From: Agromyces tardus
GTDB lineage: Bacteria; Actinomycetota; Actinomycetes; Actinomycetales; Microbacteriaceae
Reading direction: 5' to 3'
Assembly: GCF_003710805.1 (NCBI RefSeq)
Contig: NZ_RHHB01000036.1
Span: 1-33,855 of the forward strand
Length of the DNA stretch: 33,855 nt
Both the position numbers and the translations under genes were made by a program. The notes under the pieces are model-generated. The model saw only the letters and a list, made by a program, of their open reading frames with translations, was not told the origin of the DNA and did not search any database. Shown here piece after piece: positions 1 through 8,326 of this stretch; the stretch's first letter is position 1; the number at the start of each line of letters is the position of its first letter.

Positions 1-69
1 GGCCGTCGCCGCCGCGGCGGCCGTCGGGGTCCCGGCGCCCGCCGGTGCGGTCGGGCGCGGGCCGCTCAT
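1..69 (-). CDS. N-terminus of an ABC transporter permease (partial, runs off the left edge)
   Basis: Only the first 23 codons are present. On the minus strand an ATG at 69-67 overlaps the TGA of the ABC ATPase (66-68) in an ATGA arrangement, which is typical of translational coupling. The visible residues begin MSGPRPTAPAGAG and continue Ala/Thr/Pro-rich, like the disordered cytoplasmic leader of ABC-2 type permeases. No membrane segment is reached before the window ends. Calling it a permease rests on the operon position behind an exporter-type ATPase, so the product is inferred. Confidence 0.5.
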   Translation of the reverse strand, partial: MSGPRPTAPAGAGTPTAAAAATA

Positions 70-997
70 GGGGCGACCTCCGCCGCCTCGGCCGAGTGCG
101 CCGCGGCGGTGCCGACGAGCGCGAGGTAGGCGTCCTCGAGGGTCGGGCGACGCACCTCGAGGGCCTCCAGCTCCCCGCCGTTGCGTACGGCCCAATCGGT
201 GAGCGCGCGCAGCGCCGCCGAGGGGTGCTCGGTGGCGAGCCGCCACCCGGCGCCCTCCTCCACGAGCGGGGCTCCCACATCGGGTGCGGCGGATGCCGCG
301 AGCCCGTCGCCGAGCCGGAAGGTCACGACGGTCGCGCGCTCCGCCGCCGCGAGCTCGGTCGGCGTGCCGAGCGCCGCGAGCCGGCCGGACACCATGACGG
401 CGACGCGGTCCGCGAGCTGCTGCGCCTCGTCGAGGTAGTGCGTCGTGAGCAGCACGGTCTTGCCGAGCTGCCTGAGCTCCTCGACGACGGCCCAGGCCCG
501 GCGGCGCGCCTCCGGATCGAAGCCGACCGTGGGTTCGTCGAGGAACACGAGCTCCGGGTCGCCGACGAGTCCCAGCGCAAGGTCGAGACGGCGGCGCTGC
601 CCTCCCGAGAGCGTGGAGACCCGTGCCTTCCGCTTCTCGCCGAGTCCGACGAGGTCGACGAGCGCGTCGGCGTCGAGTCGCCGCGAGTACATCGCGCGCT
701 GGAGCCTCAGGAGCTCGACGACCGTGAAGTCCTCCTCGAACCCGGCCTCCTGCAGCACGATGCCGATGCGCTCGCGATACGCCCGCTCAGCCGGCGCGGG
801 TCGTGGCCGAGCACCGTGGCAGTGCCGCCGTCGGCCTCGCGATGTCCTTCGAGGATCTCGACCGTCGTCGTCTTCCCGGCGCCGTTCGGGCCGAGCAGCG
901 CGAACACCTCGCCGGCCTCGATGTCGAACGAGACCCCGTCGACCACCGCGACGCCGCCGTAGACCTTCCGCAGCTCCCGCACCTCGATGGCGTGCAT
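66..997 (-). pseudogene. ABC transporter ATP-binding protein (DrrA/CcmA-type exporter) split by a one-base frameshift
   Basis: The ATPase of an ABC-2 type exporter, reading from ATG 997 (GGAGGG ribosome site just upstream) to TGA 66. The first part has the Walker A loop (GPNGAGKTT) and reads to DPRRLS. The frame is then lost near 785-790, and the rest continues in another frame as RAYRERIGIVLQEAGFEED, with signature STLSGGQRRRLDLAL, Walker B ELVFLDEP and H-loop TTHYLDEA. Adding a single base near 786 restores an uninterrupted protein of about 310 residues, the normal size with the C-terminal regulatory tail. Every motif on both sides is intact, so this is either a very recent mutation or a sequencing error. 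The substrate is unknown; homologues export drugs, lipids or antibiotics. The permease gene follows with overlapping codons. Confidence 0.85.
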
Positions 998-1025
998 CGC
1001 GCCCTCCGCCCTCCCGGAGGCGTTC

Positions 1026-1031
1026 ACGCTA
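1026..1031 (-). promoter_or_regulatory. Candidate -10 box of the ABC exporter operon
   Basis: TAGCGT on the minus strand, about 28 bases before the ATG at 997. The surrounding CTCGCGTAGCGTGA is also found in front of the short-chain dehydrogenase near 30420, and GTAGCGTG occurs before the sugar-binding protein near 32336. No good -35 box is visible. Confidence 0.4.
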
Positions 1032-1072
1032 CGCGAGCGGCGCGTCCCGCCGCCGGGCCGAAGGGCCTGTGG

Positions 1073-1104
1073 GACGTTCGGCACCGCCGGGCGCGACGTT
1101 CGGC
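1073..1104. repeat. Two direct copies of GACGTTCGGC, 22 bases apart
   Basis: The ten bases GACGTTCGGC occur at 1073-1082 and again at 1095-1104, in the gap between the divergent ABC exporter and the membrane-protein gene. A 22-base period is about two helical turns, as expected for a regulator binding one face of the DNA. This may be an operator or chance in GC-rich DNA. Confidence 0.25.
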
Positions 1105-1119
1105 CCGCAGGCTGTCGGC

Positions 1120-1557
1120 ATGGACGAGCAGCGCATCGGCGGCGGCATCCGCACCGCCCTCATGATCACCACGGGGTTCGTGACCGTCACGGCGTTCGCC
1201 GGCGGCGCGGCGCTCGTGACGGGATCGCTCGCACCCGAGCTCGCGACGGTGCTGAGCCCGCCCGCGGACTACCTCGAGGGCTCGCCGTTCGACTCCTACG
1301 TCGTGCCCGGCCTGGTGCTGGCGCTCGTGCTCGGGGGCGTGCACCTGGTCGCGTTCGTACTGCTCGCGCGGCGTCACCCGAGGGCGCTGCTCGCGACGGT
1401 CGTCGCCGGGTACGCGGCGGCCATCTGGATCGTCGTGCAGATGACGATCATCCCCTTCAGCGTGCTGCAGGCGATCTACGTCGCCCTGGGACTCGTCGAG
1501 ATCGGCCTCGTGCTGCTCGCGCTCGGCGTGCTGCGCCCGCTCACTCGGGAACGATGA
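1120..1557 (+). CDS. Four-helix integral membrane protein, function unknown
   Basis: A 145-residue protein beginning MDEQRIGGG. It has four hydrophobic stretches, at about residues 12-35, 63-85, 90-112 and 118-140, joined by short loops with Arg-rich cytoplasmic turns (LLARRHPRA) and ending LRPLTRER. I recognise no motif. The overall shape resembles small actinobacterial membrane proteins of unknown role. Its stop overlaps the end of the convergent universal stress gene by 17 bases. It is divergent from the ABC exporter, with 122 bases between them. The ATG at 1120 is the first sensible start. There is no strong ribosome site, only weak G-rich sequence, so the start is less certain than the gene. 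Confidence 0.75.
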   Translation: MDEQRIGGGIRTALMITTGFVTVTAFAGGAALVTGSLAPELATVLSPPADYLEGSPFDSYVVPGLVLALVLGGVHLVAFVLLARRHPRALLATVVAGYAAAIWIVVQMTIIPFSVLQAIYVALGLVEIGLVLLALGVLRPLTRER

Positions 1558-2344
1558 CGACGGGCCCGGCCTGGTTCAGCAGCAGGTCGTGCGCGACGGT
1601 CCCGAGCCCGCGGTCCTCCGCGCCGGCTCGGCGCGGTCGACCGGCGACGACGAGCGCCATGTTGCGTGAGAGGTCGGTCAGCGCTTCGGCCGCGGGCTCC
1701 TCGACGAGCCGCGGGCGCACGGCCAGGCCCGGCGCGGCCTCCCGGATCGCCGAGAGGGTCGCGTCGAAGACGGCGTGCGCGAAGACCTCGGTGAGCGGTT
1801 TCGGCCACGTCGAGTGGAGCAGGGTGAGGTCGGAGCGGAGCCGCGTCGCCTCGTAGGCCGCGAACTCGATCGCCTCGTTCGACGCCGCCGCCGTGTCGAT
1901 GCCGAGCACCACGCCGCGACGAGTCCGGCCCGGGACCTGGGGGATGATCGCGACGGGCGTGCTCGAGGTCGCGGCGAGCTGGAGGCTCCGTGAGCCGAAC
2001 GCGCGCCCCCGGAAGTAGCCGGTGCGGTGCGTGCCGACGACGATGAGCTCCGCCTCGCGGGCGAGGGCGGCGAGCGTCAGCATCGGGTTGCCGACGGCGA
2101 CGACCGCGCGAGCCGGGACGAGCGGTGCCGCAGCTCGGGCGGAGGCGAGCTCCTGCTCCACGATCCGCTCGGCATTGCCCGACAGCTCCGCCCGCGCCGA
2201 GGATCCCACCGTGCCCCACTCGTCGTCCACGACGTAGACGAGCACGAGTTCGTCGCCGACGGCCGCGGCACGGTCGAGGGCCCATTCGAGCGCGGCCCGT
2301 GCCGCGAGCGAGCCGTCCACTCCGACGTAGATCTCACCGGTCAT
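1541..2344 (-). CDS. Universal stress protein, two tandem Usp domains
   Basis: A 267-residue protein of two tandem UspA domains, the architecture common in actinobacteria. The first domain begins EIYVGVDGSLAARAALEWAL and contains the nucleotide-loop region VVGTHRTGYFRGRAFGS. The second starts RRGVVLGIDTAAASNEAI and ends GPVVIVPE. Both loops differ from the textbook G-x2-G-x9-G-[ST] ATP motif (Arg replaces the second Gly), so ATP binding is uncertain. The start ATG 2344 has GGGGAGA just upstream. It lies divergent to a DosS-like sensor kinase. In mycobacteria a Usp gene sits in the dosR-dosS operon and several Usp genes belong to that regulon, so a hypoxia or redox stress role is a reasonable inference. 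Confidence 0.9.
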   Translation of the reverse strand: MTGEIYVGVDGSLAARAALEWALDRAAAVGDELVLVYVVDDEWGTVGSSARAELSGNAERIVEQELASARAAAPLVPARAVVAVGNPMLTLAALAREAELIVVGTHRTGYFRGRAFGSRSLQLAATSSTPVAIIPQVPGRTRRGVVLGIDTAAASNEAIEFAAYEATRLRSDLTLLHSTWPKPLTEVFAHAVFDATLSAIREAAPGLAVRPRLVEEPAAEALTDLSRNMALVVAGRPRRAGAEDRGLGTVAHDLLLNQAGPVVIVPE

Positions 2345-2396
2345 CGTGTCTCCCCATTCCTTCCAACAGAGTGCACGGCCCATGCCCGAACGCACC

Positions 2397-2410
2397 GGGC
2401 ACTTGGTCCC
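2397..2410. promoter_or_regulatory. Possible DosR-type box in front of the universal stress gene
   Basis: GGGCACTTGGTCCC matches 10 of 14 positions of the mycobacterial DosR core GGGACTWWAGTCCC (established consensus), with a fully matching right half. It lies about 53 bases upstream of the Usp start codon. The neighbouring regulator keeps the DosR recognition-helix sequence, which makes the box plausible, but the match is degenerate. Confidence 0.3.
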
Positions 2411-2467
2411 GCACCGGGGTCCCATCCGGCGCGTCGCCCGCTCGGCGGCTTCCGCACGACGGCCAAC

Positions 2468-2482
2468 CGGACTTACAGTGGG
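2468..2482. promoter_or_regulatory. Second degenerate DosR-like site, in front of the sensor kinase
   Basis: GGACTTACAGTGGGC holds both ACT and AGT core triplets of a DosR box but with a three-base rather than two-base centre and a poor right flank. It ends about 53 bases before the kinase start codon, mirroring the site in front of the divergent universal stress gene. Confidence 0.2.
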
Positions 2483-2500
2483 CAGGACCGGCGTTTTCCG

Positions 2501-2534
2501 CCGAAGGGTCGTGGGGGCCCGAAGGGTCGTGGGG
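2501..2534 (+). repeat. Perfect 16-base direct repeat that doubles the kinase ribosome site
   Basis: CCGAAGGGTCGTGGGG occurs at 2501-2516 and 2519-2534, an 18-base period. Each copy carries GAAGGG and GGGG purine runs. The downstream copy places GAAGGG nine bases before the TTG start at 2536. The repeat looks like a small tandem duplication of the leader and supports this start. Confidence 0.6.
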
Positions 2535-2535
2535 A

Positions 2536-4293
2536 TTGAACGAAGACACACCGCTCTCCTTCCCCGACGCACCGCGCGCACATCTGGAGGATGCCCTGCG
2601 CGAACTGATGGATCGTGCGACGGAGGTCATGGCCACGCAGGGCCGGCTGCGCTCACTCCTGCGCGCGACGCGTGCCGTCGTGGAGCCGCTCGATCTCCCG
2701 GTCGTGCTGCGGCGCATCATCGAGGCGGCCGTCGAACTGGTCGATGCCGAGTACGGCGCGCTCGGCGTGACCAGCCCGCACGGCGGGCTGGAGCAGTTCA
2801 TCCACGTCGGGATGCCGCCCGACACGGTCGACACGATCGGCCACCTCCCCGAGGGGCACGGGCTGCTCGGCGCGCTCATCGAGGACCCCAAGGCGATCCG
2901 GCTCCACGATCTCGCCGACGATCCGCGGTCCGCCGGCTTCCCGGCCGGACACCCGCCCATGACGACCTTCCTCGGCGTGCCCATCCGCGTGCGAGGGGAG
3001 GTCTTCGGCAACCTCTACCTCACGAACCACCGGTCGTCGGACTTCAGCGCCGAGGACGAGCAGCTCGTCGAGGCGCTCGCGGCCACGGCGGGGTTCGCCA
3101 TCGAGAACGCCCGACTGTTCGCCGAGGCCCGCACGCGAGCGGGGTGGATGTCCGCGTCCGCGGAGCTGGCCTCCCTCATCCTCGCCACCGACCAGAACGG
3201 CGTGCTCGAAGCGGTGGCGGAGCGACTCGTGCAGCTTGCGGACGCCGATCGGGTCGTGCTCGTGCAGCCGATCCCGCACACCGCGCTGCTGCGCGTGCTC
3301 ATCGATCAGGGTCTGCACCCCCGGCGTGGCGCAGCCGACGGCGACGAGGCGGCATCCGTCGAGATCGCCGCCTCCCGCACGATCGCCGGGTCGGTCGCCG
3401 AGAGCGGTCGTCCGCTCCTGCGCGACACCGAGTCCACGGCTGCCGACGCTGCCGACGCCCTCGCCGTCGTGGACGGCGGCGTGGCCGGCTCGATGCTCGC
3501 CGTGCCCCTGCGTTCGCCGGGAGCCGGCGGCGAGGTGCTCGTCATCGCCCGCGGACCCGAGCGGCCGCGCTTCCGGTCCAGTGACCTCGAGATCGCCGAC
3601 GACCTCGGCAGCCGACTCGCGATCGCGTTCGAGCTCTCGGAGGCGCGGGTCGCGCAGCAGCGCGTCGCGATCCTCGAGGACCGCGCCCGCATCGCACGCG
3701 ACCTGCACGACCACGTCATCCAGCAGCTCTTCGGCACCGGCCTCGAGCTCCAGGCGGCCGCCGGGCGGCTCGGCGACCACGAGGAGGCCGAATCCGTGCT
3801 CCTCGCGGTGCGTCGCCTCGACGACACCATCTCCCAGATCCGCAGCCTCATCTTCGCGATCACGGCGCCCGACCACGGTCGGCGTACGGCGCGGATCCGG
3901 ATCATGGAGCTCGCCGCCGAGGCATCCGCCACCCTGCCGCGGCCCGTCGACGTGCACTTCGACGGCCCCATCGACCTGCTCATGGAGGGCCGGCTGCTCG
4001 AGGAGGCGACAGCGGTCGTGCGCGAGCTCCTCATGAACGCCGTTCGGCACGCGCAAGCCGATGTCCTCGCCCTCGCGGTGTCGGTCGATGAGCGCGTCGC
4101 GACGGTCTCGGTGCACGACGACGGGCGCGGCATCCCGGCGAACGGCCGCCGCAGTGGGTTGAGCAACCTCGCGATGCGGGCGGAGGTGCTCGGCGGGGAG
4201 ATGACGATCGCCTCGAAGGCGGGCGACACGACGGTTCGGTGGGAGGTCCCGCTCGATGGGGCCCCGGAGAGTGCGAAGGCGGTACGAGGGTGA
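2536..4293 (+). CDS. GAF-GAF sensor histidine kinase, DosS/DevS-like
   Basis: A 585-residue cytoplasmic kinase with the layout of mycobacterial DosS (578 residues): N-terminal helix, GAF A (about 50-195), GAF B (about 215-375), HisKA_3 helix pair and HATPase. The phosphate-accepting His is residue 391 in RDLHDHVIQQL; the ATP lid has DDGRGIP and SGLSNL. GAF A keeps GLLGALIEDPKAIRLHDL and GHPPMTTFLGVPIRVRG. Its His139 lines up, by motif, with the haem-ligating His149 of DosS, so haem-based oxygen or redox sensing is likely but inferred. The start is a TTG at 2536 with GAAGGG nine bases upstream; the next internal ATG (2608) would remove the N-terminal helix. Its stop overlaps the regulator start (GTGA). 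Confidence 0.85.
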   Translation: MNEDTPLSFPDAPRAHLEDALRELMDRATEVMATQGRLRSLLRATRAVVEPLDLPVVLRRIIEAAVELVDAEYGALGVTSPHGGLEQFIHVGMPPDTVDTIGHLPEGHGLLGALIEDPKAIRLHDLADDPRSAGFPAGHPPMTTFLGVPIRVRGEVFGNLYLTNHRSSDFSAEDEQLVEALAATAGFAIENARLFAEARTRAGWMSASAELASLILATDQNGVLEAVAERLVQLADADRVVLVQPIPHTALLRVLIDQGLHPRRGAADGDEAASVEIAASRTIAGSVAESGRPLLRDTESTAADAADALAVVDGGVAGSMLAVPLRSPGAGGEVLVIARGPERPRFRSSDLEIADDLGSRLAIAFELSEARVAQQRVAILEDRARIARDLHDHVIQQLFGTGLELQAAAGRLGDHEEAESVLLAVRRLDDTISQIRSLIFAITAPDHGRRTARIRIMELAAEASATLPRPVDVHFDGPIDLLMEGRLLEEATAVVRELLMNAVRHAQADVLALAVSVDERVATVSVHDDGRGIPANGRRSGLSNLAMRAEVLGGEMTIASKAGDTTVRWEVPLDGAPESAKAVRG

Positions 4294-4934
4294 TCCGGGT
4301 GTTCGTGGTGGACGATCATGAGATCGTGCGGCGAGGGCTCATCGGCCTGCTGCAGGCGGAGCCCGACATCGAGGTGGTCGGCGAGGCCGCGACCGCCAGG
4401 CAGGCGGGTGGCCGCATCGCGGCCACGTCGCCGGATGTCGCGGTGCTCGACGTGCGGCTGCCCGACGGCAGCGGCATCGACGTGTGCCGCGAGCTCACCG
4501 AGCGCGCGCCGGACGTGCGCTCGATCATGATGACCGCGTACGACGACGACGACGCGCTGCTCGCCGCGGTGATCGCCGGCGCCTATGGGTACGTGCGCAA
4601 GGACATGCAGGCCAACGGGCTGGTTGCCGCGATCCGCACGGTGGCCTCGGGCCGGCGGCTCCTCGATCCGAAGCTCGCCGACCGCATGGCGGATCGCATG
4701 CGCGGCGACTCCGACTCCGGCTCGGGTGCCGATCCGCGGCTCGCGTCGCTCGGCCTGCGGGAACGCCAGGTGCTGGCGCTCATCGCCGACGGGCTCACGA
4801 ACCGGCAGATCGGCGAGCACCTGAACCTCGCCGAGAAGACCGTGAAGAACTACGTCTCGGGACTCCTGCGCAAGCTCGGCCTCGAGCGGCGCACGCAGGC
4901 GGCCGTGTTCGAGCTGGAGCACCGGCAGCACTGA
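4290..4934 (+). CDS. NarL/LuxR-family response regulator, DosR/DevR-like
   Basis: A 214-residue regulator starting at GTG 4290, four bases inside the kinase gene, so the two are translationally coupled. The receiver domain has acidic pocket DD8-9, phosphorylation site Asp54 (VLDVRLPDG), Thr82 and Lys104 (YVRKD), the same numbering as mycobacterial DosR. The C-terminal LuxR helix-turn-helix (about 150-205) reads GLTNRQIGEHLNLAEKTVKN and ends KLGLERRTQAAVFELE, nearly the DosR recognition region including the EKTVKNYVS segment that touches DNA. It therefore probably binds a DosR-like palindrome. It is the output partner of the upstream kinase. Targets cannot be proved from the window; the divergent universal stress gene is the best candidate. 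Confidence 0.9.
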   Translation: MIRVFVVDDHEIVRRGLIGLLQAEPDIEVVGEAATARQAGGRIAATSPDVAVLDVRLPDGSGIDVCRELTERAPDVRSIMMTAYDDDDALLAAVIAGAYGYVRKDMQANGLVAAIRTVASGRRLLDPKLADRMADRMRGDSDSGSGADPRLASLGLRERQVLALIADGLTNRQIGEHLNLAEKTVKNYVSGLLRKLGLERRTQAAVFELEHRQH

Positions 4935-5004
4935 CTCGAGCGCCGGCAGCCGGGCGGACCTGCACCCGCACCAGCACCAGCGCGGCGCATCGCGGTGCTG
5001 CCGG
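4922..5004. terminator. Weak candidate bidirectional terminator between convergent genes
   Basis: CCGGCAGCA (4922-4930) and GCCGGCAGC (4942-4950) can each pair with the segment around TGCTGCCGGC (4995-5004). The loop is long and there is no T-run. It lies between the regulator and the convergent lipid kinase. Confidence 0.2.
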
Positions 5005-5018
5005 CCCCGCGCTCGCCG

Positions 5019-6029
5019 TCAGCTGCGCGGAACCCGCACGGTGAGCGCACCCGGGTCGACGACGAACCGGGCCGCCGTGATCTCGCCGAACTCCTCGCCG
5101 TCGATCTCGAACTCCTCCGGCGCGCCCTCGATGACGACGTCGACAGAGTGTCCGCTCGCGTAGACGACCTCGCGGCGCTTGTCGCCGCCGGTCAGGTCGA
5201 TGAGCTGGCGGCCCAGGGCGGACTTGCGCAGCACGCGGTTCTCCCAGGCGACCTTGCGCCAGATCATCAGCCAGCCGAAGAAGTTGCGCGGCTGCAGCCG
5301 CACGACGTCGAGGCGGCCGTCGTCGACCTCGGCGTCGGGGATGAGCTCGATGTTGCCCGGCAGGTAGCCGAGGTTCGCGATCATCACGGTCGCCACGCGC
5401 GAGCGGTGCGACCGCCCGTTGTCCATGCGATGGGTGATCCGGAACGGCTTCGACGAGGGGATCGCCCGGATTCCCGCGTCGACGTAGGCCAGCCACCCGA
5501 CCTTCTTCTTGAGGTCGGGGTTCGTGTTCGCGATCATCGCGGCGTCGAAGCCGATGCCGCTCATGACGAGCGAGACCTCGGTGTCCACGCTGCCGTCGGG
5601 GCGGCGCACGCGGGCGCGCAGCACGTCGATCGGGCGGTCGGCGCCGGTGAATGCGAGCTCGACCGCTGCGGGGATGTCGTTGACGGGGATGCCGAGGTTG
5701 CGTGCGAACAGGTTGCCGGTGCCGAGCGGGATGAGTCCCACGGGCGTGCTGGGGTCGTCGAGGCCCTCGGCGACCGAACGGACCGTGCCGTCGCCGCCGG
5801 CGGCCAGCACGAGGTCCGCGCCCTCCTTCGCCGCCTGCTGGGCCTGGCCGCGGCCGGGGTCGTCCTCGGTCGTCTCGATCCAGAGGCTCGGCCCGTAGCC
5901 GTGCTCCTGCTCCGCCGCGGCCACCGCCGTGCGCAGCTCGTCGACGCCCTCCTTGACGGGATTGAAGATCACCGCTGCGCGACGATCGCCCGCGGCATCC
6001 GCTCGCTGTTCCTTGTCGTCGGCAGTCAT
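5019..6029 (-). CDS. Diacylglycerol/lipid kinase family protein (DAGK catalytic domain)
   Basis: A 336-residue member of the DagK/YegS lipid-kinase family, which phosphorylates diacylglycerol or a related lipid with ATP on the inner face of the membrane. The nucleotide loop is [15 protein letters not shown] (GGDGT at 78-82), followed by [17 protein letters not shown] (about 98-114). The C-terminal sandwich has [18 protein letters not shown] and ends [13 protein letters not shown]. An acidic KxxE-type site around IDGEEFGEI resembles the family metal-binding tail. The start ATG at 6029 is set by the lack of ribosome site and by TAGTTT exactly six bases upstream, which suggests a leaderless message. 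It is divergent from serS. The exact lipid substrate cannot be read from sequence. Confidence 0.9.
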   Translation of the reverse strand: MTADDKEQRADAAGDRRAAVIFNPVKEGVDELRTAVAAAEQEHGYGPSLWIETTEDDPGRGQAQQAAKEGADLVLAAGGDGTVRSVAEGLDDPSTPVGLIPLGTGNLFARNLGIPVNDIPAAVELAFTGADRPIDVLRARVRRPDGSVDTEVSLVMSGIGFDAAMIANTNPDLKKKVGWLAYVDAGIRAIPSSKPFRITHRMDNGRSHRSRVATVMIANLGYLPGNIELIPDAEVDDGRLDVVRLQPRNFFGWLMIWRKVAWENRVLRKSALGRQLIDLTGGDKRREVVYASGHSVDVVIEGAPEEFEIDGEEFGEITAARFVVDPGALTVRVPRS

Positions 6030-6035
6030 GGGTCA

Positions 6036-6041
6036 AAACTA
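6036..6041 (-). promoter_or_regulatory. -10 box of a leaderless promoter for the lipid kinase
   Basis: TAGTTT on the minus strand, then six bases, then the ATG at 6029. Transcription would begin at or next to the start codon. Confidence 0.55.
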
Positions 6042-6178
6042 GGGCATCGACCCTGTACGGGCGATGAAGTCCGCGAACGGTTCCGCTGGCGGGCACCCCC
6101 GGCCGCGGTGGCTGGCCGCCCCGGACCGCGCTGTTCCGCCGTGCTGGCGGGGTCCCCGAGCCGTGCGGATGCCGCGGC

Positions 6179-6184
6179 TAGACT
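6179..6184 (+). promoter_or_regulatory. -10 box of a likely leaderless promoter for serS
   Basis: TAGACT lies seven bases before the GTG at 6192. No purine-rich ribosome site is found between them, so initiation probably occurs on a leaderless transcript. Confidence 0.55.
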
Positions 6185-6191
6185 TGCTCGG

Positions 6192-7460
6192 GTGATCGAC
6201 CCTCTGCTGCTTCGCGAGAACCCCGACCTGGTCAAGCGCTCGCAGGAGGCGCGCGGCGAGTCCACCGCGTTCGTCGACGACGCCCGTGCCGCCGACGGCG
6301 CGCGCCGTGCCGCGATCGCCGCGTTCGAATCGCTCCGCGCCGAGCAGAACGCCTTCGGCAAGCAGGTCGCGAAGGCGCCGAAGGAGGAGAAGGCCGCACT
6401 CGTCGCGCAGGCGCAGGAGCTCGCGGCGAGGGTGAAGGAGGCGAGCTCGGCCGCTGCCGACGCCGAGGCGGCGTTCACCACCGCCGTGCAGCGCATCGGC
6501 AACGTCGTGATCGACGGCGTGCCCGCGGGCGGCGAAGACGACTACGACGTGCTCCGCGAGGTCGGCGACATCCCCGCGTTCGGGTTCGAGCCCCGCGACC
6601 ACCTCGAGCTCGGCGAGCTGCTCGACGCGATCGACATGCAGCGCGGCGCGAAGGTGTCGGGCGCCCGGTTCCACTACCTGAAGGGCGTCGGCGCACGCCT
6701 CGAGCTCGCCCTCATGACGATGGGGCTCGACAAGGCGATCGGCGCAGGGTTCACGCCGCTCATCACCCCCACGCTCGTGCGCCCCGAGATCATGCAGGGC
6801 ACGGGCTTCCTCGGCGCGCACGCCGAGGAGATCTACCACCTGCCCGACGACGACCTCTACCTGACCGGCACGAGCGAGGTCGCGCTCGCCGGGTACCACG
6901 CCGACGAGATCCTCGACCTCTCGAACGGCCCGCTCCGCTACGCGGGCTGGTCGACGTGCTACCGCCGTGAGGCGGGCAGCCACGGCCGCGACACCCGCGG
7001 CATCATCCGCGTGCACCAGTTCAACAAGCTCGAGATGTTCAGCTACGTCGACCCCGCCGACGCCGAGGCGGAGCACGAGCGCCTCCTCGGCTGGCAGGAG
7101 GACATGCTGCAGGCGCTGGGCCTCGCCTACCGGGTGATCGACACCGCGGCCGGCGACCTCGGCTCGAGCGCCGCGCGCAAGTACGACGTCGAGGCCTGGG
7201 TGCCGACGCAGGAGGCCTACCGGGAGCTCACCTCGACCTCGAACTGCACGACGTTCCAGGCTCGCCGCCTCGACATCCGCCATCGCACCGAGAGCGGGAA
7301 GACGGCGCCGGTCGCGACCCTCAATGGCACGCTCGCCACGACCCGGTGGATCGTCGCCATCCTCGAGACGCACCAGCAGGCCGACGGGTCGGTGGTCGTG
7401 CCCGAAGCGCTTCGCGGCTACCTCGGGGGCCTCAGCGTGCTCGAGCCCGTGGTCCGGTAG
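6192..7460 (+). CDS. serS: Seryl-tRNA synthetase
   Basis: A 422-residue class II aminoacyl-tRNA synthetase that charges serine onto tRNA-Ser. The N-terminal tRNA-binding coiled coil runs from [17 protein letters not shown] to about residue 100 and is rich in Ala, Glu and Lys. The catalytic core has the serine pocket [17 protein letters not shown], motif 2 as [20 protein letters not shown] followed by FNKLEMFSY, and motif 3 around [20 protein letters not shown]. Length and order match the bacterial family. GTG 6192 gives the canonical N-terminus. Two serine tRNA genes lie 2.5 and 4 kb downstream on the same strand. The HAD phosphatase follows after eight bases and is probably co-transcribed. 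Confidence 0.97.
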   Translation: MIDPLLLRENPDLVKRSQEARGESTAFVDDARAADGARRAAIAAFESLRAEQNAFGKQVAKAPKEEKAALVAQAQELAARVKEASSAAADAEAAFTTAVQRIGNVVIDGVPAGGEDDYDVLREVGDIPAFGFEPRDHLELGELLDAIDMQRGAKVSGARFHYLKGVGARLELALMTMGLDKAIGAGFTPLITPTLVRPEIMQGTGFLGAHAEEIYHLPDDDLYLTGTSEVALAGYHADEILDLSNGPLRYAGWSTCYRREAGSHGRDTRGIIRVHQFNKLEMFSYVDPADAEAEHERLLGWQEDMLQALGLAYRVIDTAAGDLGSSAARKYDVEAWVPTQEAYRELTSTSNCTTFQARRLDIRHRTESGKTAPVATLNGTLATTRWIVAILETHQQADGSVVVPEALRGYLGGLSVLEPVVR

Positions 7461-7468
7461 GCGAGCGG

Positions 7469-8326
7469 ATGACGCAGACCGCCGCTGGTCGAGGAGGCGT
7501 CGACGACGCCGTCTCGCGGCCCTCCCGCGCCGACGCCTGGTTCGTCGCCCTCGACGTCGACGGCACGATCATGCACGAGGACGAGACGATCGACCCCGCG
7601 GTCGGGGCGGCCGTCGAGGCCGCCGTCGCCCGCGGCCACCTCGTGACCCTCGCCACCGGCCGCTCGTGGGCGACGACCGCCCCCGTGCTCGACGAGCTCG
7701 GCATCACGCCCGAGTACGTGGTGTGCGCGAACGGCGCGATCACGATGCGCCGCGATGCGGACTCCCCCGAGGGATGGGTGCGGGCGCACGTCGAGACCTT
7801 CGACCCGACCGGGGTGCTCGAGCGCATCCGCTCGTTCCTGCCGGGCGGCCGCTTCCTCGTGGAGCTGCCCGACGGCTTCCGCCTCTACACCGAGGGCATG
7901 ACCGAGTGGAACCTCGACCGTGCGCGCGAGGTGCCCTTCGAGGAATTGCTCGGTCAGCCCGCGACGCGCGTCGTGGCGACCTCGGTCGACCACGACCTCG
8001 ACGAGTTCTTCGCGGTCGTCGAGCAGATGGGCCTCCACCACGTGAGCTACGCCATCGGCTGGACCGCCTGGCTCGACCTCGCGCCCGACGGCGTCAACAA
8101 GGCGACGGCGCTCGAGCGGGTGCGCGGCTGGCTCGACCTGCCGCTGCATCGCGTGCTCGCCGTGGGCGACGGACGCAACGACGTCGAGATGTTCCACTGG
8201 GCGGGCGCCGCGGGGCGCGCCGTCGCGATGGGACAGGCCCCCGACGAGGTGAAGCACGCCGCACGCGAGGTCGCGGGCACGATCCACGACGCCGGCCTCG
8301 CCGAGGTGCTCGACTCCCTGCCGTGA
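7469..8326 (+). CDS. Cof-type HAD-IIB phosphatase with an unusual N-terminal extension
   Basis: A 285-residue HAD-superfamily hydrolase of the Cof (IIB) class, which dephosphorylates small phosphosugars or cofactors in the cytoplasm. Motif I is ALDVDGTIM (Asp29 nucleophile, Asp31 acid/base), motif II is LATGRSWA, and motifs III/IV are DGVNKATAL and VLAVGDGRNDVEMF. Substrate is not predictable. Typical Cof proteins reach the DxD motif about ten residues from the start. Here it is at 29, and residues 7-18 (GRGGVDDAVSRP) are encoded by a 35-bp palindromic element also found in ligD. The ATG at 7469 follows serS by eight bases, with AGGCGAGCGG as a modest ribosome site. A later start is conceivable, but I see no ATG or GTG with a better site before the core. 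Confidence 0.9.
   Translation: MTQTAAGRGGVDDAVSRPSRADAWFVALDVDGTIMHEDETIDPAVGAAVEAAVARGHLVTLATGRSWATTAPVLDELGITPEYVVCANGAITMRRDADSPEGWVRAHVETFDPTGVLERIRSFLPGGRFLVELPDGFRLYTEGMTEWNLDRAREVPFEELLGQPATRVVATSVDHDLDEFFAVVEQMGLHHVSYAIGWTAWLDLAPDGVNKATALERVRGWLDLPLHRVLAVGDGRNDVEMFHWAGAAGRAVAMGQAPDEVKHAAREVAGTIHDAGLAEVLDSLP
7487..7521 (-). repeat. 35-bp palindromic element, copy 1, inside the HAD phosphatase gene
   Basis: On the plus strand the order is GGTCGAGGAG, 13 variable bases, CGTCTCGCGGCC. This matches the ligD copies at 20 of the 22 fixed end positions and has the same 10-13-12 spacing. It is read in frame as GRGGVDDAVSRP, in a different register from the ligD copies. Confidence 0.6.

Noticed and set aside
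563..597. GGTCGAGACGGCGG in the ABC ATPase as another palindromic element
   Set aside because: It encodes the conserved ABC signature (SGGQRRRLDLAL) and lacks the right-hand end and the 12-13-10 spacing.
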